The notes under the pieces were generated by a model, which was not told where the DNA came from, did no database searches, and worked only from the letters and a program-made list of their open reading frames with translations. From Pyrinomonadaceae bacterium (GTDB lineage Bacteria > Acidobacteriota > Blastocatellia > Pyrinomonadales > Pyrinomonadaceae): a DNA stretch of 64,000 nt. The first letter of the stretch is position 1. Each line of letters opens with the position of its first letter. The position numbers and the translations under genes were made by a program. Positions 7,742 through 16,176 of the stretch are shown here, piece by piece. The DNA lies in assembly GCA_030841085.1 (NCBI GenBank), contig JAVEDP010000022.1:310001-374000 (forward strand), given 5' to 3'.

Positions 7742-9694
7742 ATGAAAAAATTAATCAGCCTGTTGTTAGTCGCCTGCCTGACCGCGGTCGTTCTTGTTAG
7801 CGGCACGAGACCGCAAGGGGGGATGATTAAGCCAGGCGACAATTTGGTGGTTGAGGGAATACCAGCAATCCCGGCGAGCCTGGCTGACGAAGTTGGCCGT
7901 TACACCGAGTTTCGCAGTGCGGGAATTTCGAGCTGGCACCCAACGCGCCGCGAGATGCTAATCAGCACTCGGTTCGGCGACAACAACCAGGTTCACCTCG
8001 TCAAAATGCCCGGCGGCGCTCGCACACAATTAACTTTTTCACAGGAGCGTTCCGGCGGCGCATCCTACCGCCCAAAAACGGGCGACTCGTTTGTCTTTAA
8101 CAGAGACGTTGGCGGCAACGAGTTCTATCAATACTACCGCTACGACTTTGCTGACGGCGGCATTACTTTGCTGACGGATGGCAAATCGCGCAACACCGGC
8201 TGGAACTGGTCCAACGCTGGAGACCGTGCCGTCTACAACTCAACGCGGCGCAGCGGCGGCGACACGGATCTTTATATTATCAATCCCTCGGATCCCAGGA
8301 CCGATCACTTGTTGCTGCAGTTGAGCGGCGGCGGTTGGGGCGTTTCAGACTGGTCACCCGACGATCGCAAGCTACTGCTCAACGAGGGTGTCTCCGCTAA
8401 CGAGTCTTACATCTGGCTGGTAGACGTTACGACGGGTGAAAAGACGCTAATCACCCCGAAGGGGAACGCGGACAAAGTCAGTTATGGTCCAGCTCGGTTT
8501 AGCAGCGATGGGCTGGGAATTTATTTGACTACCGACAAGGACTCAGAATTTGCGCGCCTGGCTTATATGGATCTGGCGACTAAACAACAGACTTTCCTGG
8601 GCGATCAAATACATTGGGATGTCGACTCGTTTGCCCTATCGCCTGATGGCAAAACGATCGCGTACGTCACAAACGAGGACGGCGTCAGCGGGCTGCACTT
8701 GCTCGATACTAAGTCGCGCAAGGAAAAGAAGGCGCCCACGTTGCCGGTGGGAATTATCGGGGGACTTAGATGGCACGAAAACAATAGAGATCTCGGCTTT
8801 AACTTTTCTTCAGCCCGCACGCCAGCCGATGTCTACTCGATAGATATTCGCAACAACAAATTGGAACGGTGGACTGAAAGCGAAACTGGCGGCCTGAATA
8901 CAAATCAATTTGCCCAGGCGGAACTGGTGAAATGGAAAAGCTTTGATGGCAGAAGCATCAGCGGATTTTTGTACAAGCCGCCGGCAAAATTTACCGGCCC
9001 GCGTCCGGTCGTCATAAACATTCATGGCGGACCGGAAGGCCAGTCGCGACCGAGCTTCCTCGGCCGCAACAATTATTTTTTGAATGAGCTGGGTGTGGCA
9101 ATGATCTTCCCGAACGTGCGCGGCTCGACGGGGTTCGGTAAAACTTTCCTGAAACTTGATAACGGATTTCTACGGGAAGATTCCTACAAAGACATCGGCG
9201 CCTTGCTCGACTGGATCAAGACGCAACCAACACTCGATGCAAATCGCGTGATGGTAACTGGTGGCTCCTATGGCGGCCATATGACGTTTGCGGTGGCCCA
9301 GCGGTACAACCAGAAGATTCGCGCCTCGCTGCCGGTCGTTGGTATCTCGAACTTGGTTTCTTTTCTCGAACGAACTGAATCGTACCGGCGCGATTTACGT
9401 CGGGTCGAATATGGCGATGAACGCGATCCAAAGATGCGCGAGTTCATGCTGCGCATCGCGCCGTTAAATAATGCCGTTTACATAACCAAACCGATGTTCG
9501 TGGTGGCGGGAGGCAATGATCCGCGCGTGCCGGTAAACGAGGCCCAGCAAATGGTGAAAACGGTACGCGAGAACAAGACGCCGGTCTGGTATCTAATGGC
9601 GAAAGATGAGGGGCACGGCTTCGCGAAAAAGAAGAACCAGGATTTTCAGTTTTACGCGACGGTGATGTTTATGCGGGAATATCTGCTTAAGTGA
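7742..9694 (+). CDS. Secreted S9-family prolyl oligopeptidase-type peptidase
   Basis: 650 residues. An N-terminal signal peptide (MKKLISLLLVACLTAVVLVSG) exports it. Residues about 40-390 are WD40/TolB-type propeller strands (WSPDDRKLLL, LSPDGKTIAYV). The C-terminal alpha/beta hydrolase domain has GGSYGGHM with nucleophile Ser509, GGNDPRVP with Asp593 and DEGHGF with His625, a complete catalytic triad in the usual order. Such enzymes cleave oligopeptides in the periplasm or outside the cell. TCTGAGGAG lies about 9 nt before the ATG. The length matches bacterial S9 dipeptidyl/acylaminoacyl peptidases; the exact specificity cannot be told. Confidence 0.9.
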   Translation: MKKLISLLLVACLTAVVLVSGTRPQGGMIKPGDNLVVEGIPAIPASLADEVGRYTEFRSAGISSWHPTRREMLISTRFGDNNQVHLVKMPGGARTQLTFSQERSGGASYRPKTGDSFVFNRDVGGNEFYQYYRYDFADGGITLLTDGKSRNTGWNWSNAGDRAVYNSTRRSGGDTDLYIINPSDPRTDHLLLQLSGGGWGVSDWSPDDRKLLLNEGVSANESYIWLVDVTTGEKTLITPKGNADKVSYGPARFSSDGLGIYLTTDKDSEFARLAYMDLATKQQTFLGDQIHWDVDSFALSPDGKTIAYVTNEDGVSGLHLLDTKSRKEKKAPTLPVGIIGGLRWHENNRDLGFNFSSARTPADVYSIDIRNNKLERWTESETGGLNTNQFAQAELVKWKSFDGRSISGFLYKPPAKFTGPRPVVINIHGGPEGQSRPSFLGRNNYFLNELGVAMIFPNVRGSTGFGKTFLKLDNGFLREDSYKDIGALLDWIKTQPTLDANRVMVTGGSYGGHMTFAVAQRYNQKIRASLPVVGISNLVSFLERTESYRRDLRRVEYGDERDPKMREFMLRIAPLNNAVYITKPMFVVAGGNDPRVPVNEAQQMVKTVRENKTPVWYLMAKDEGHGFAKKKNQDFQFYATVMFMREYLLK

Positions 9695-9767
9695 GGTCTC
9701 ATCAGAACGCAACGCGGTGTAAAAGTAGCGTCGACTTTTACCGCAAAAGTTATGGACCATATTAGGT

Positions 9768-9964
9768 TCGGCTCTGCCGCCGGATGTGAGGCGGTGGCTC
9801 TGCCCCGCCGTCAGCAGCCAGATTATTACCGGGCTCCGCCCTCGGTCCGGGCTTAGCCCTTCAGAATTATTTTTGTCAAAGACGCACCAAGGGCATAGCC
9901 CAAAAAATAAAAGCATTTCTCCGGCGGGGCATAGCCACCGCCTCACATCCGGCGGCAAAGCCGA
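9768..9964. repeat. Nested long inverted repeat filling the gap after the S9 gene
   Basis: The 328-nt gap 9695-10022 holds no gene. Outer arms 9768-9810 and 9922-9964 pair over about 43 nt (TCGGCTCTGCCGCCGGATG against CATCCGGCGGCAAAGCCGA). Inside, GGGCTTAGCCCTT (near 9858) pairs with AAGGGCATAGCCC (near 9889). Each arm also contains its own small hairpins such as GGGCTCCGCCC. This is one palindrome inside another. Confidence 0.8.
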
Positions 9965-10022
9965 GACACACGAACTCATTTGCGTAAAGAAGCCGGATTA
10001 CATGCATTCCGTTCAGTTTGGT

Positions 10023-11141
10023 TCACGCGTCTGCCCTTAAGTCGGCGGCCAGCAACCGGTGAAACAAATGCTCACCTGCTTCACGGCGTACTGAGAGACG
10101 GCCCGCACCGTACGCGCGCGAATTAAGGCCGCGCTGAACTGATTTACAGATTTCGGTATCTTCGTCCTGTATGCGTTCGCCGACAGCGACGCTCCGGAGG
10201 TTGCGCTCACGCGCTGATTCGGACACGTCCGCAAAATAGAAATCGAAAATGACTTCAGTCTTGTCCACGCCAAGCGGAATGACGAGGTTGGTATCCATCG
10301 CGCCTGAATACCAGTTGATCATAAAGTTTGGATAAAGCCAGTAATACAACGCGCGTTGGCCCTTACGCACCGCGCCTGTCTCTGGTTCAGCGCCCTTCGT
10401 GACTAGCGGGCTGGATTGCAAACAAAAGCACGCACCGTTTTCAATCTTGTAATTGCCATAGTCCAGCACGCTGTCCAGGCCTTTGTGCAAATGCGGTACG
10501 TGATAACCGCCGTCGAGATAGTTGTCGACAAAAACTTTCCAGTTGCAGTCAAAGTGGTAATGACGGCGCTCGAACCAGTGAAGAGTTTCCAGTTGCAACG
10601 GCTGGATTTGCGCGATCAGATCGGCGCCGAGAAAATCATTAAACGAGTCTGAGGTCGGATCCTTCTCTCCTGTTTTTACAAAAACCCACTGCTCCCAAAC
10701 GGCAGTCGCAACCGGCAACAAACCATTCTGCGATCGATCGAAATCGCACACACCTGCGAAATCCGGTGTGCCTTTTAGTTCACCCGCAAGCGAATAGGTC
10801 CAACCATGATAAGGACAACGGAGCTGTGCCGCGGTTCCTTCAGTTTCGGTCATTACCGCCGCCGCGTGATGCCGGCAGACGTTGAAGAAGCCGCGCAAGA
10901 CATTGTCGTTGCCACGGACGACGACGATGGGCTCGCCGGCAACGTCAGCGGTGACATATTGGCCAGCGCTTTCAACTTGATCGAGACGGCAAACGAATTG
11001 CCATGAATGCGCGAAGACGTTTTTCAATTCGAGCTGATAAAGCTCTTCGCTGGTGTACCAAGTCGCCGGGATGGTGAACGCGTGATCGAGCGGCGCGCTT
11101 GGGTCGTAACTAACAAGGATTTGATCGAGAGAGGAATTCAT
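10023..11141 (-). CDS. Rieske-type non-heme iron oxygenase, alpha subunit
   Basis: 372 residues. The Rieske [2Fe-2S] ligands are Cys89-x-His91 (NVCRHH) and Cys109-x2-His112 (CPYHGW). The mononuclear iron site is NYLDGGYHVPHLH with His214 and His219. This is the complete alpha-subunit layout of ring-hydroxylating oxygenases, and the spacing and the FVDNYLDGGYHVPHLH segment look closest to the choline monooxygenase / glycine-betaine monooxygenase branch. The C-terminus (RGLNSRAYGAGRLS) is also typical. Such enzymes hydroxylate or demethylate in the cytoplasm with electrons from a reductase, which is not seen nearby. The next gene upstream on the same strand, across a palindrome, encodes a GcvT-like protein, which supports N-methyl-compound catabolism. 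Substrate inferred only. Confidence 0.85.
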   Translation of the reverse strand: MNSSLDQILVSYDPSAPLDHAFTIPATWYTSEELYQLELKNVFAHSWQFVCRLDQVESAGQYVTADVAGEPIVVVRGNDNVLRGFFNVCRHHAAAVMTETEGTAAQLRCPYHGWTYSLAGELKGTPDFAGVCDFDRSQNGLLPVATAVWEQWVFVKTGEKDPTSDSFNDFLGADLIAQIQPLQLETLHWFERRHYHFDCNWKVFVDNYLDGGYHVPHLHKGLDSVLDYGNYKIENGACFCLQSSPLVTKGAEPETGAVRKGQRALYYWLYPNFMINWYSGAMDTNLVIPLGVDKTEVIFDFYFADVSESARERNLRSVAVGERIQDEDTEICKSVQRGLNSRAYGAGRLSVRREAGEHLFHRLLAADLRADA

Positions 11142-11166
11142 TATAGTGGACGATGCTTGCTGCCGA

Positions 11167-11330
11167 CGCGGCTCTGCCGCCTTCCGTGCGGTAAGGCTTC
11201 GCTTACCGTCAGGCCCGCTAAAGTTTTTGGAGGCTACGCCTCTATCAGTCGAGAGGCGTAGCCTCTCAAAATAGTGAAAACGACTTTCGGAAAGCCATAG
11301 CCTTTCCGCACGGAAGGCGGCAGAGCCGCG
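11167..11330. repeat. Nested long inverted repeat between Rieske and GcvT-like genes
   Basis: Outer arms 11167-11208 and 11288-11330 pair (CGCGGCTCTGCCGCCTTCCG against CGGAAGGCGGCAGAGCCGCG). Inner arms near 11228-11243 (GGAGGCTACGCCTCT) and 11252-11267 (AGAGGCGTAGCCTCT) form a second hairpin in the loop. It splits two genes of the same strand. Confidence 0.8.
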
Positions 11331-11341
11331 TTTTGGAGTCT

Positions 11342-12544
11342 CTAAACAACTGGGGTCGCTGTCTTACGCCTGGGATTAAAGAAAGGTGTTTTAACTACCG
11401 TGGCCGGCACGCGATGACGAACGGCCTCAACCGTGATCTCAAATTGGAGTTTCGTTCCGACTCGCGTGTTCTGCCGGTCGATCGTGGCCAGCGCAATCAT
11501 CTTCTTCAACGTCGGCGACCAGGTGCTGGAAGTTGCTTTGCCAACTTGCGCGCCGTCTTTAAACACCGGTACGGCTACTCGCGAAGCGACAGCAGAAACT
11601 GCCGGCGGCAGGCCGACATTCTCGTAAAGCCTTTCAACCGCCGGCCAGTCTATTTCCAGTCCGACGATTTCGCGCGCGTGCCCACGCTTATGTTCTGCCC
11701 GCAACGCCGCTTGGCCGATGAAGCGGTTCTTGTCGAGATGGACCAGTCTGCCCAGGCCCATTTCAAACGGCGAATATTTTTGCTCATCGATGAGCGCTTT
11801 CTTGCTGCTGTTGAAATCGACTTCGATTAACAAAAGACCCGCCTCCACGCGCGCAACATCCAGCGCCAGCATGCCGGTCGGATGAATATCGAAAGCCCGT
11901 CCGGCGGTCATCAGTTCATCCCAAACTTTCAATGCCTTATCGCTCGACACCCATATCTCGTAACCGAGATCTCCGGTATAGCCGGTGCGTGAAATCTCTA
12001 CGGAGACGCCGGCCATCGTTGCCTTGGTGACGCGGAAATATTTCAGGTTGGCAATATCGGCGTCGCTAACCAGGTTCTTAAGTAAGCGCCCCGAAGTCGG
12101 ACCTTGCAACGCCAGCGCTGATACAGTTTCCGAAACGTCTTCAATGTCGACTTTCAGGCCGCTCGCATTTTGTTTGAACCAACGCAGACTGGGATCGGCC
12201 GCAGTCCAGCGATAGGTGTTTTCTTCAAGACGCGACACCGTTCCGTCGTCGATCACTTTCCCGTTCTCGTCGCACCATGGCGTGTACACGACCTGGCCCA
12301 CAGAAACTTTACGCAGGTCACGAGTGATGACGCGGTCGACCAGCTTCGTCGCGTCGGGACCGGTTAGCCGGTATTTGAAGAGAGGCGAAATGTCGATCAG
12401 CGCGGTAGCGTTGCGAATAGCGTTGTACTCGTGTTCGTGGTGCGGTTCGTACGAACTGACCGCGTAGTAGCCCGACCACTCGCGATAGTTCAAACTTTCG
12501 CAAAGTGAAAATGTTCGTTCGTGAAATGCGGTTCCGACAGGCAT
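11342..12544 (-). CDS. GcvT-family aminomethyltransferase-like protein
   Basis: 400 residues spanning the GCV_T folate-binding domain and the C-terminal barrel. Diagnostic parts are the N-terminal REWSGYYAVSSYEPHHEHEY, ATALIDISPLFKYRLTGPDA (about 52-71), SRTGYTGDLGYEIW (about 209-222; the Arg/Gly-rich folate-site motif) and LGRLVHLDKNRFIGQAAL (about 288). The family moves one-carbon units to tetrahydrofolate: GcvT in the glycine cleavage system, or relatives that demethylate dimethylglycine, sarcosine or DMSP. No gcvH or gcvP is nearby and the partner is a Rieske oxygenase, so a demethylase role is more likely than the classical T-protein. That is an inference from context. Confidence 0.8.
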   Translation of the reverse strand: MPVGTAFHERTFSLCESLNYREWSGYYAVSSYEPHHEHEYNAIRNATALIDISPLFKYRLTGPDATKLVDRVITRDLRKVSVGQVVYTPWCDENGKVIDDGTVSRLEENTYRWTAADPSLRWFKQNASGLKVDIEDVSETVSALALQGPTSGRLLKNLVSDADIANLKYFRVTKATMAGVSVEISRTGYTGDLGYEIWVSSDKALKVWDELMTAGRAFDIHPTGMLALDVARVEAGLLLIEVDFNSSKKALIDEQKYSPFEMGLGRLVHLDKNRFIGQAALRAEHKRGHAREIVGLEIDWPAVERLYENVGLPPAVSAVASRVAVPVFKDGAQVGKATSSTWSPTLKKMIALATIDRQNTRVGTKLQFEITVEAVRHRVPATVVKTPFFNPRRKTATPVV

Positions 12545-12577
12545 GCGGCAGGAGTCTAAATCATGTGGGCAAAAAGT

Positions 12578-13171
12578 TCATTCAAATTCACTGTCGGGAT
12601 CAGGCACACGTATTTCCTGAGTCACCAACTCGCGCCAGGTTTCGATTACTTCGTCGTTAGCGCCAAGTGCGCGTAAGGCGTCGAGAACTGGACCAGATTC
12701 GCTCTTTAATTCAGGAAACGCTAGAAACAGAACCGCAAGATCGCGCATGTCCGAAAACCCCTTTGGTTGTCCCCGGCGAGAATGAAAAGAAAAAACCTTC
12801 TGCGCTATCAACTCGGGCGGTGAAGCAATCGAGATGCCCTGAACAAGATTAGCTTTTGGTAGTTCGGCAACGCTGCGCACATCAACCAAATGCCGATTAC
12901 CACTCTTCTGAATCTGAAACAGCCGGTAGCCTTTTCCTTTAGCTACCTCACGTATCCGCACTGCAATAGTAAATTGCCTGCTCAGGTGTTCCCGCAACTC
13001 TTCGGCCAACGCGGCCGCGCGCGTCGACATGAGATCGATGTCTTGCGTCATGCGCGGCTCATCGACGTAAGCATTGACGGCAGTAGCGCCAAAGACAACT
13101 ACGTCATCGCGCCCGCGCAAGAATTCCAGCACGGCGTCATGAATCGTCGCCAGCGGTAATGGCTCTCGCAT
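12578..13171 (-). CDS. Nucleotidyltransferase-fold protein (AbiEii-like)
   Basis: 197 residues from the ATG at 13171, which has AAGGAG about 7 nt upstream; a longer frame to 13213 lacks such a site. FGATAVNAYVDEPRMTQDID (about 27-46) matches the nucleotidyltransferase core: a G-[G/A]-x-[A/V] helix followed by D-x-D (TQDIDLM). ELIAQKVFSFHSRRGQPKGFSDMRDL in the middle is the part that in AbiEii/DUF1814 toxins carries Lys and D-x-R residues. Such proteins are toxins of type IV abortive-infection pairs or stand-alone nucleotidyltransferases. No AbiEi antitoxin is adjacent, so its role is open. It lies beside two other toxin-antitoxin loci. Confidence 0.6.
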   Translation of the reverse strand: MREPLPLATIHDAVLEFLRGRDDVVVFGATAVNAYVDEPRMTQDIDLMSTRAAALAEELREHLSRQFTIAVRIREVAKGKGYRLFQIQKSGNRHLVDVRSVAELPKANLVQGISIASPPELIAQKVFSFHSRRGQPKGFSDMRDLAVLFLAFPELKSESGPVLDALRALGANDEVIETWRELVTQEIRVPDPDSEFE

Positions 13172-13355
13172 GGCAAACTCCTTGAATGTCAACGCTCCCG
13201 CATTCAGCATCATTAAATAATACCCTCGCTAAGTCAGCTTATCCAAGATTGCCTGACGTTGGAGACAACAAGAACCCAGCGTTCGCGATAATTGTCAGGG
13301 TGAATACTTATAAGTATGCTAACAACTCTCCAGCAAGAAGGGTTTATTAGTTATC

Positions 13356-13838
13356 ATGGACATCGCTACTCTATTCACCTCAATTCTCGGCTTGATTGCC
13401 TTGATCGTCGCTATCTGGACGATCATTAAGAATTCCGACCTGCACCGAAGGCAGATGAACGCAGAAGTGTTCATGAAGTATGCCGAGCGATATGAGCAGA
13501 TTATGAGTGGCTTTCCACAGGACGCCTTCCGCGCAAGGTTTAGTATGAGCGAAGAACTTCCTTCATCAAGTCCCGAGCTTACACTAGCTGTTCTCAGGTA
13601 TCTCAATCTATCTTCGGAAGAATTTTATCTTTGGCAAAAGAAGTATGTTGATGATGAGGTGTGGGAGATTTGGGAATATGAGCTCATCCGAATTCTGAAA
13701 TCTCCGCTCTTCAGGCGCGAATGGCGCGAACTTGAATCAGAGTTTCAGTCTTATCCTGAATTCCTTGCCTTCGTCAACCAATCGCAAGGTCACAATATAC
13801 CATCGGGCCTCATTAGCCCTGCGAATACGGAGGAATAG
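13356..13838 (+). CDS. Membrane-anchored hypothetical protein
   Basis: 160 residues. An N-terminal transmembrane helix (LFTSILGLIALIVAIWTII, residues 5-23) is followed by a helical cytoplasmic part rich in Trp, Tyr and acidic residues (LNLSSEEFYLWQKKYVDDEVW near 90). This single-TM plus helical layout is shared by several DUF families of unknown role; I cannot name one. It stands alone between the AbiEii-like gene and a MazF-type pair. The start is chosen at the ATG directly before the TM helix. Function unknown. Confidence 0.6.
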   Translation: MDIATLFTSILGLIALIVAIWTIIKNSDLHRRQMNAEVFMKYAERYEQIMSGFPQDAFRARFSMSEELPSSSPELTLAVLRYLNLSSEEFYLWQKKYVDDEVWEIWEYELIRILKSPLFRREWRELESEFQSYPEFLAFVNQSQGHNIPSGLISPANTEE

Positions 13839-13939
13839 TTGAATGCCAGAAATTTTGCATGTTCGGAACAATGCGTCGGGCAAATCCCGTTTTGATAAAC
13901 GGGAAGCGGCGGGCGTAGAATGACAACTACGGAGGCGAT

Positions 13940-14161
13940 ATGAGCACAACAAGTATCAGCACCACGGTTGAAGAGCTTCTGAAATCATTCGATCTTTTGC
14001 CTGAAGTCGAAAAGCACCGAGTAGCAGCGGAGATTTTGCGACGCTCGCTTGCATTGACGTCTGCTCCATTGACTGACGATGAACTTGCGTTGAACGCCGA
14101 ACAGGTCTTTCTAGATCTCGATAGGAGAGAGTCACAAGATGGCCAATCCCAATCGGGGTGA
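13940..14161 (+). CDS. Putative antitoxin of a MazF-type pair
   Basis: 73 residues, start fixed by GGAGG 5 nt upstream. The N-terminal half is a helical addiction-module antitoxin pattern (VEELLKSFDLLPEVEKHRVA then ILRRS), like the short DUF2281/RelB-type antitoxins; the C-terminus is acidic. It overlaps the next gene by 23 nt in another frame, the usual arrangement for antitoxin-toxin coupling. It would bind and neutralise the PemK/MazF-like toxin and repress the operon. The identification rests mainly on position and size. Confidence 0.6.
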   Translation: MSTTSISTTVEELLKSFDLLPEVEKHRVAAEILRRSLALTSAPLTDDELALNAEQVFLDLDRRESQDGQSQSG

Positions 14162-14453
14162 GGTCTGGTTAGTTGACCTCGGTTACGCGGCCAAGGTTAG
14201 ACCCTGCCTAGTCGCAAGCATTCCGGCTATGGATCAAGATCGTGCCCTATGCACGCTAGTCCCCCATACCACCAGCCCACGAGGTTCAAGATTTGAAATC
14301 GAAATAAGAGTTCGGTTTTTGCGCGAAGGAGCGTTTGATTCCCAGAACCTGGTTACGATTCCTCATGCTAAGTTGATCAGGAAACTTGGGTTAGTATCCT
14401 CTGAACATCTGAAGGCCGTTGAAGACCGCGTGCGTTTCTGGCTCGGTCTATGA
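14139..14453 (+). CDS. MazF/PemK-type endoribonuclease toxin
   Basis: 104 residues. RGEVWLVDLG (about 5-14), KVRPCLV (about 19-25), the central TTSPRGSRFE and the FDSQNLVTIPHAKL segment fit the PemK/MazF beta-barrel of mRNA-cleaving toxins; the R-G-x-V/I-W-x-V and K-x-R-P blocks include the catalytic Arg. GGAGAG precedes the ATG. It overlaps the antitoxin upstream by 23 nt, and its TGA overlaps the ATG of the following flavoprotein gene (ATGA at 14450-14453), so translation of a metabolic gene is coupled to a toxin, which is unusual. Confidence 0.75.
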   Translation: MANPNRGEVWLVDLGYAAKVRPCLVASIPAMDQDRALCTLVPHTTSPRGSRFEIEIRVRFLREGAFDSQNLVTIPHAKLIRKLGLVSSEHLKAVEDRVRFWLGL

Positions 14454-16045
14454 AAAGTATCCCAACAGCAAAGCAATACGACGTCATCGTCATCGGTGGC
14501 GGACACAACGGACTGGTCAACGCCGCCTATCTCGCGCGCGCGGGTAAAAAAGTTTTGGTCCTTGAACGGCGTCATGTGCTCGGTGGCGCTGCGGTCACTG
14601 AAGAAGTGTTTCCCGGTTTCAAGTTCTCAGTTTGTTCGTACGTTGTTTCCTTGTTGCGTCCCGAGATCATTCGCGAGCTCGACCTGCCGCGTCATGGCCT
14701 GGAAATACTTCCGCTCGACGGCACCTTCACGCCAATGCTGAACGGCGATCATTTATGGCGCGTCAATGATCACGGCAGGACCCGCCGCGAGATCGCGCGC
14801 CATTCGCGGGTTGACGCTGAAGCCTACGACGAATACGGCAGAGCCATGATCGAGATGGCCCACTTTGTGAAGCCAATCATGAACATGACGCCGCCTGACC
14901 CGACGTCGTTAAATCCAAAGGGATTGAAAGATCTGCATTTCCTCGGCAAGCGATTCCAGAAACTGTCGGCAGACGACAAGTACAACCAGGTTCAGTTGAT
15001 GACCATGAGCGCGGTCGACTTTCTCGATCAGTGGTTTGAGACTGACGTGCTGAAAGCGACGATGGCAGCGTCGGGAATCATCGGAACGTTTCTGGGCGTG
15101 CGTTCACCCGGCACTGCTTACGTGCTCCTGCACCATTACATGGGCGAGATTGACGGCGCATTTCGCTCGTGGGGTCTTTCGCGCGGCGGCACCGGCGCGA
15201 TTTCCAATGCCATCGCTGACGCCGGCAGGGAAGCAGGCGTCGAAATTCGCACAGAGGCGGCGATTGCGAAAATCATTCTCAAAAACGGCGCCGCCAAAGG
15301 CGTGTTACTTCAAAACGGAGACGAGATTCATGCGGATGTCGTTTCCTCGAGCGTCGATCCGCGCCTGACGTTTATAAAAATGGTGGGCGAAGAAAATTTG
15401 CCCGATGACTTTACGGATGACCTGAAGCATTACAAATATCGCGGCTCCTCCGGAAAGGTGAATCTCGCGCTTGATGGTCTCCCGGACTTCAAATGTCTGC
15501 CCGGCGCCGGTCCACATTTGCGCGGGGCGGTCTCAATCTCGCCCAGTGTCGAATATATGGAGCGCGCTTATGACGAAGCGAAGTATGGCCGCTTCTCGCG
15601 CCGGCCCTACATCGACATGGTCATCCCGAGTTTGACTGATCCGTCCGTCGCGCCGCCGGGCAAACACGTCATGTCCTGCTTCGTTCAGTACGCGCCTTAC
15701 AATTTGAAAGAAGGAAACTGGGACGACAAGCGCGAAGAGTTTGGCGACACGGTTATCGATACGATCGCCGAGCACGCTCCAAACATTAAAGATCTGATCC
15801 TGCATCGCCAGGTGCTGACGCCATTGGATCTCGAACGCGACTTTGGTTTGTCGGAAGGGAACATTTTTCAGGGCGAGTTGTCGCTCGAACAGCTTTTCTT
15901 TTTACGCCCGGCGCCGGGCTGGGCACAGTATCGAACGCCGATTCGCAATCTCTACATGTGCGGATCGGCGACGCACCCGGGCGGCGGCATCATGGGCGCG
16001 CCCGGCCGCAATGCGGCGATGCAGATGTTAAAAGATCTGAAGTAG
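14450..16045 (+). CDS. PYROXD2-like / phytoene desaturase-type FAD oxidoreductase (copy 1)
   Basis: 531 residues. The N-terminal Rossmann dinucleotide-binding motif is VIVIGGGHNGLVNAAYLARAG followed by VLVLERR (about 12-43), and the C-terminal FAD motif is NLYMCGSATHPGGGIMGAPG (about 500-519). This is the NAD(P)/FAD-dependent PYROXD2-like group of the phytoene-desaturase superfamily; the mammalian relative is mitochondrial and the substrate of the bacterial forms is unknown. The ATG overlaps the stop of the MazF-like gene (ATGA). The TAG stop is the first three bases of an inverted repeat. A paralogue follows 131 nt downstream. Carotenoid desaturation is unlikely because no phytoene synthase is near. 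Confidence 0.85.
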   Translation: MKSIPTAKQYDVIVIGGGHNGLVNAAYLARAGKKVLVLERRHVLGGAAVTEEVFPGFKFSVCSYVVSLLRPEIIRELDLPRHGLEILPLDGTFTPMLNGDHLWRVNDHGRTRREIARHSRVDAEAYDEYGRAMIEMAHFVKPIMNMTPPDPTSLNPKGLKDLHFLGKRFQKLSADDKYNQVQLMTMSAVDFLDQWFETDVLKATMAASGIIGTFLGVRSPGTAYVLLHHYMGEIDGAFRSWGLSRGGTGAISNAIADAGREAGVEIRTEAAIAKIILKNGAAKGVLLQNGDEIHADVVSSSVDPRLTFIKMVGEENLPDDFTDDLKHYKYRGSSGKVNLALDGLPDFKCLPGAGPHLRGAVSISPSVEYMERAYDEAKYGRFSRRPYIDMVIPSLTDPSVAPPGKHVMSCFVQYAPYNLKEGNWDDKREEFGDTVIDTIAEHAPNIKDLILHRQVLTPLDLERDFGLSEGNIFQGELSLEQLFFLRPAPGWAQYRTPIRNLYMCGSATHPGGGIMGAPGRNAAMQMLKDLK

Positions 16046-16163
16046 CCGCGGATTTTCGCGGATAAACGCGAATCCGAAAGAATCAAATGTACCAATATGA
16101 GCGCTATCTCTTCAGTTCTTTGGATTTTTCAGATCGGCGTTTATCCGCGTGAATCCGCGGCTA
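16043..16163. repeat. Inverted repeat, TAGCCGCGGA family
   Basis: Left arm TAGCCGCGGATTTTCGCGG and on to 16074; right arm 16132-16163 ending ATCCGCGGCTA. The arms pair over about 30 nt with a 57-nt loop. The gene before it ends with the TAG of the left arm. Other members: 29221-29538 (outer arms) and a half copy at 50761-50789. Confidence 0.8.
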
Positions 16164-16176
16164 ATTAATCTCAAGC

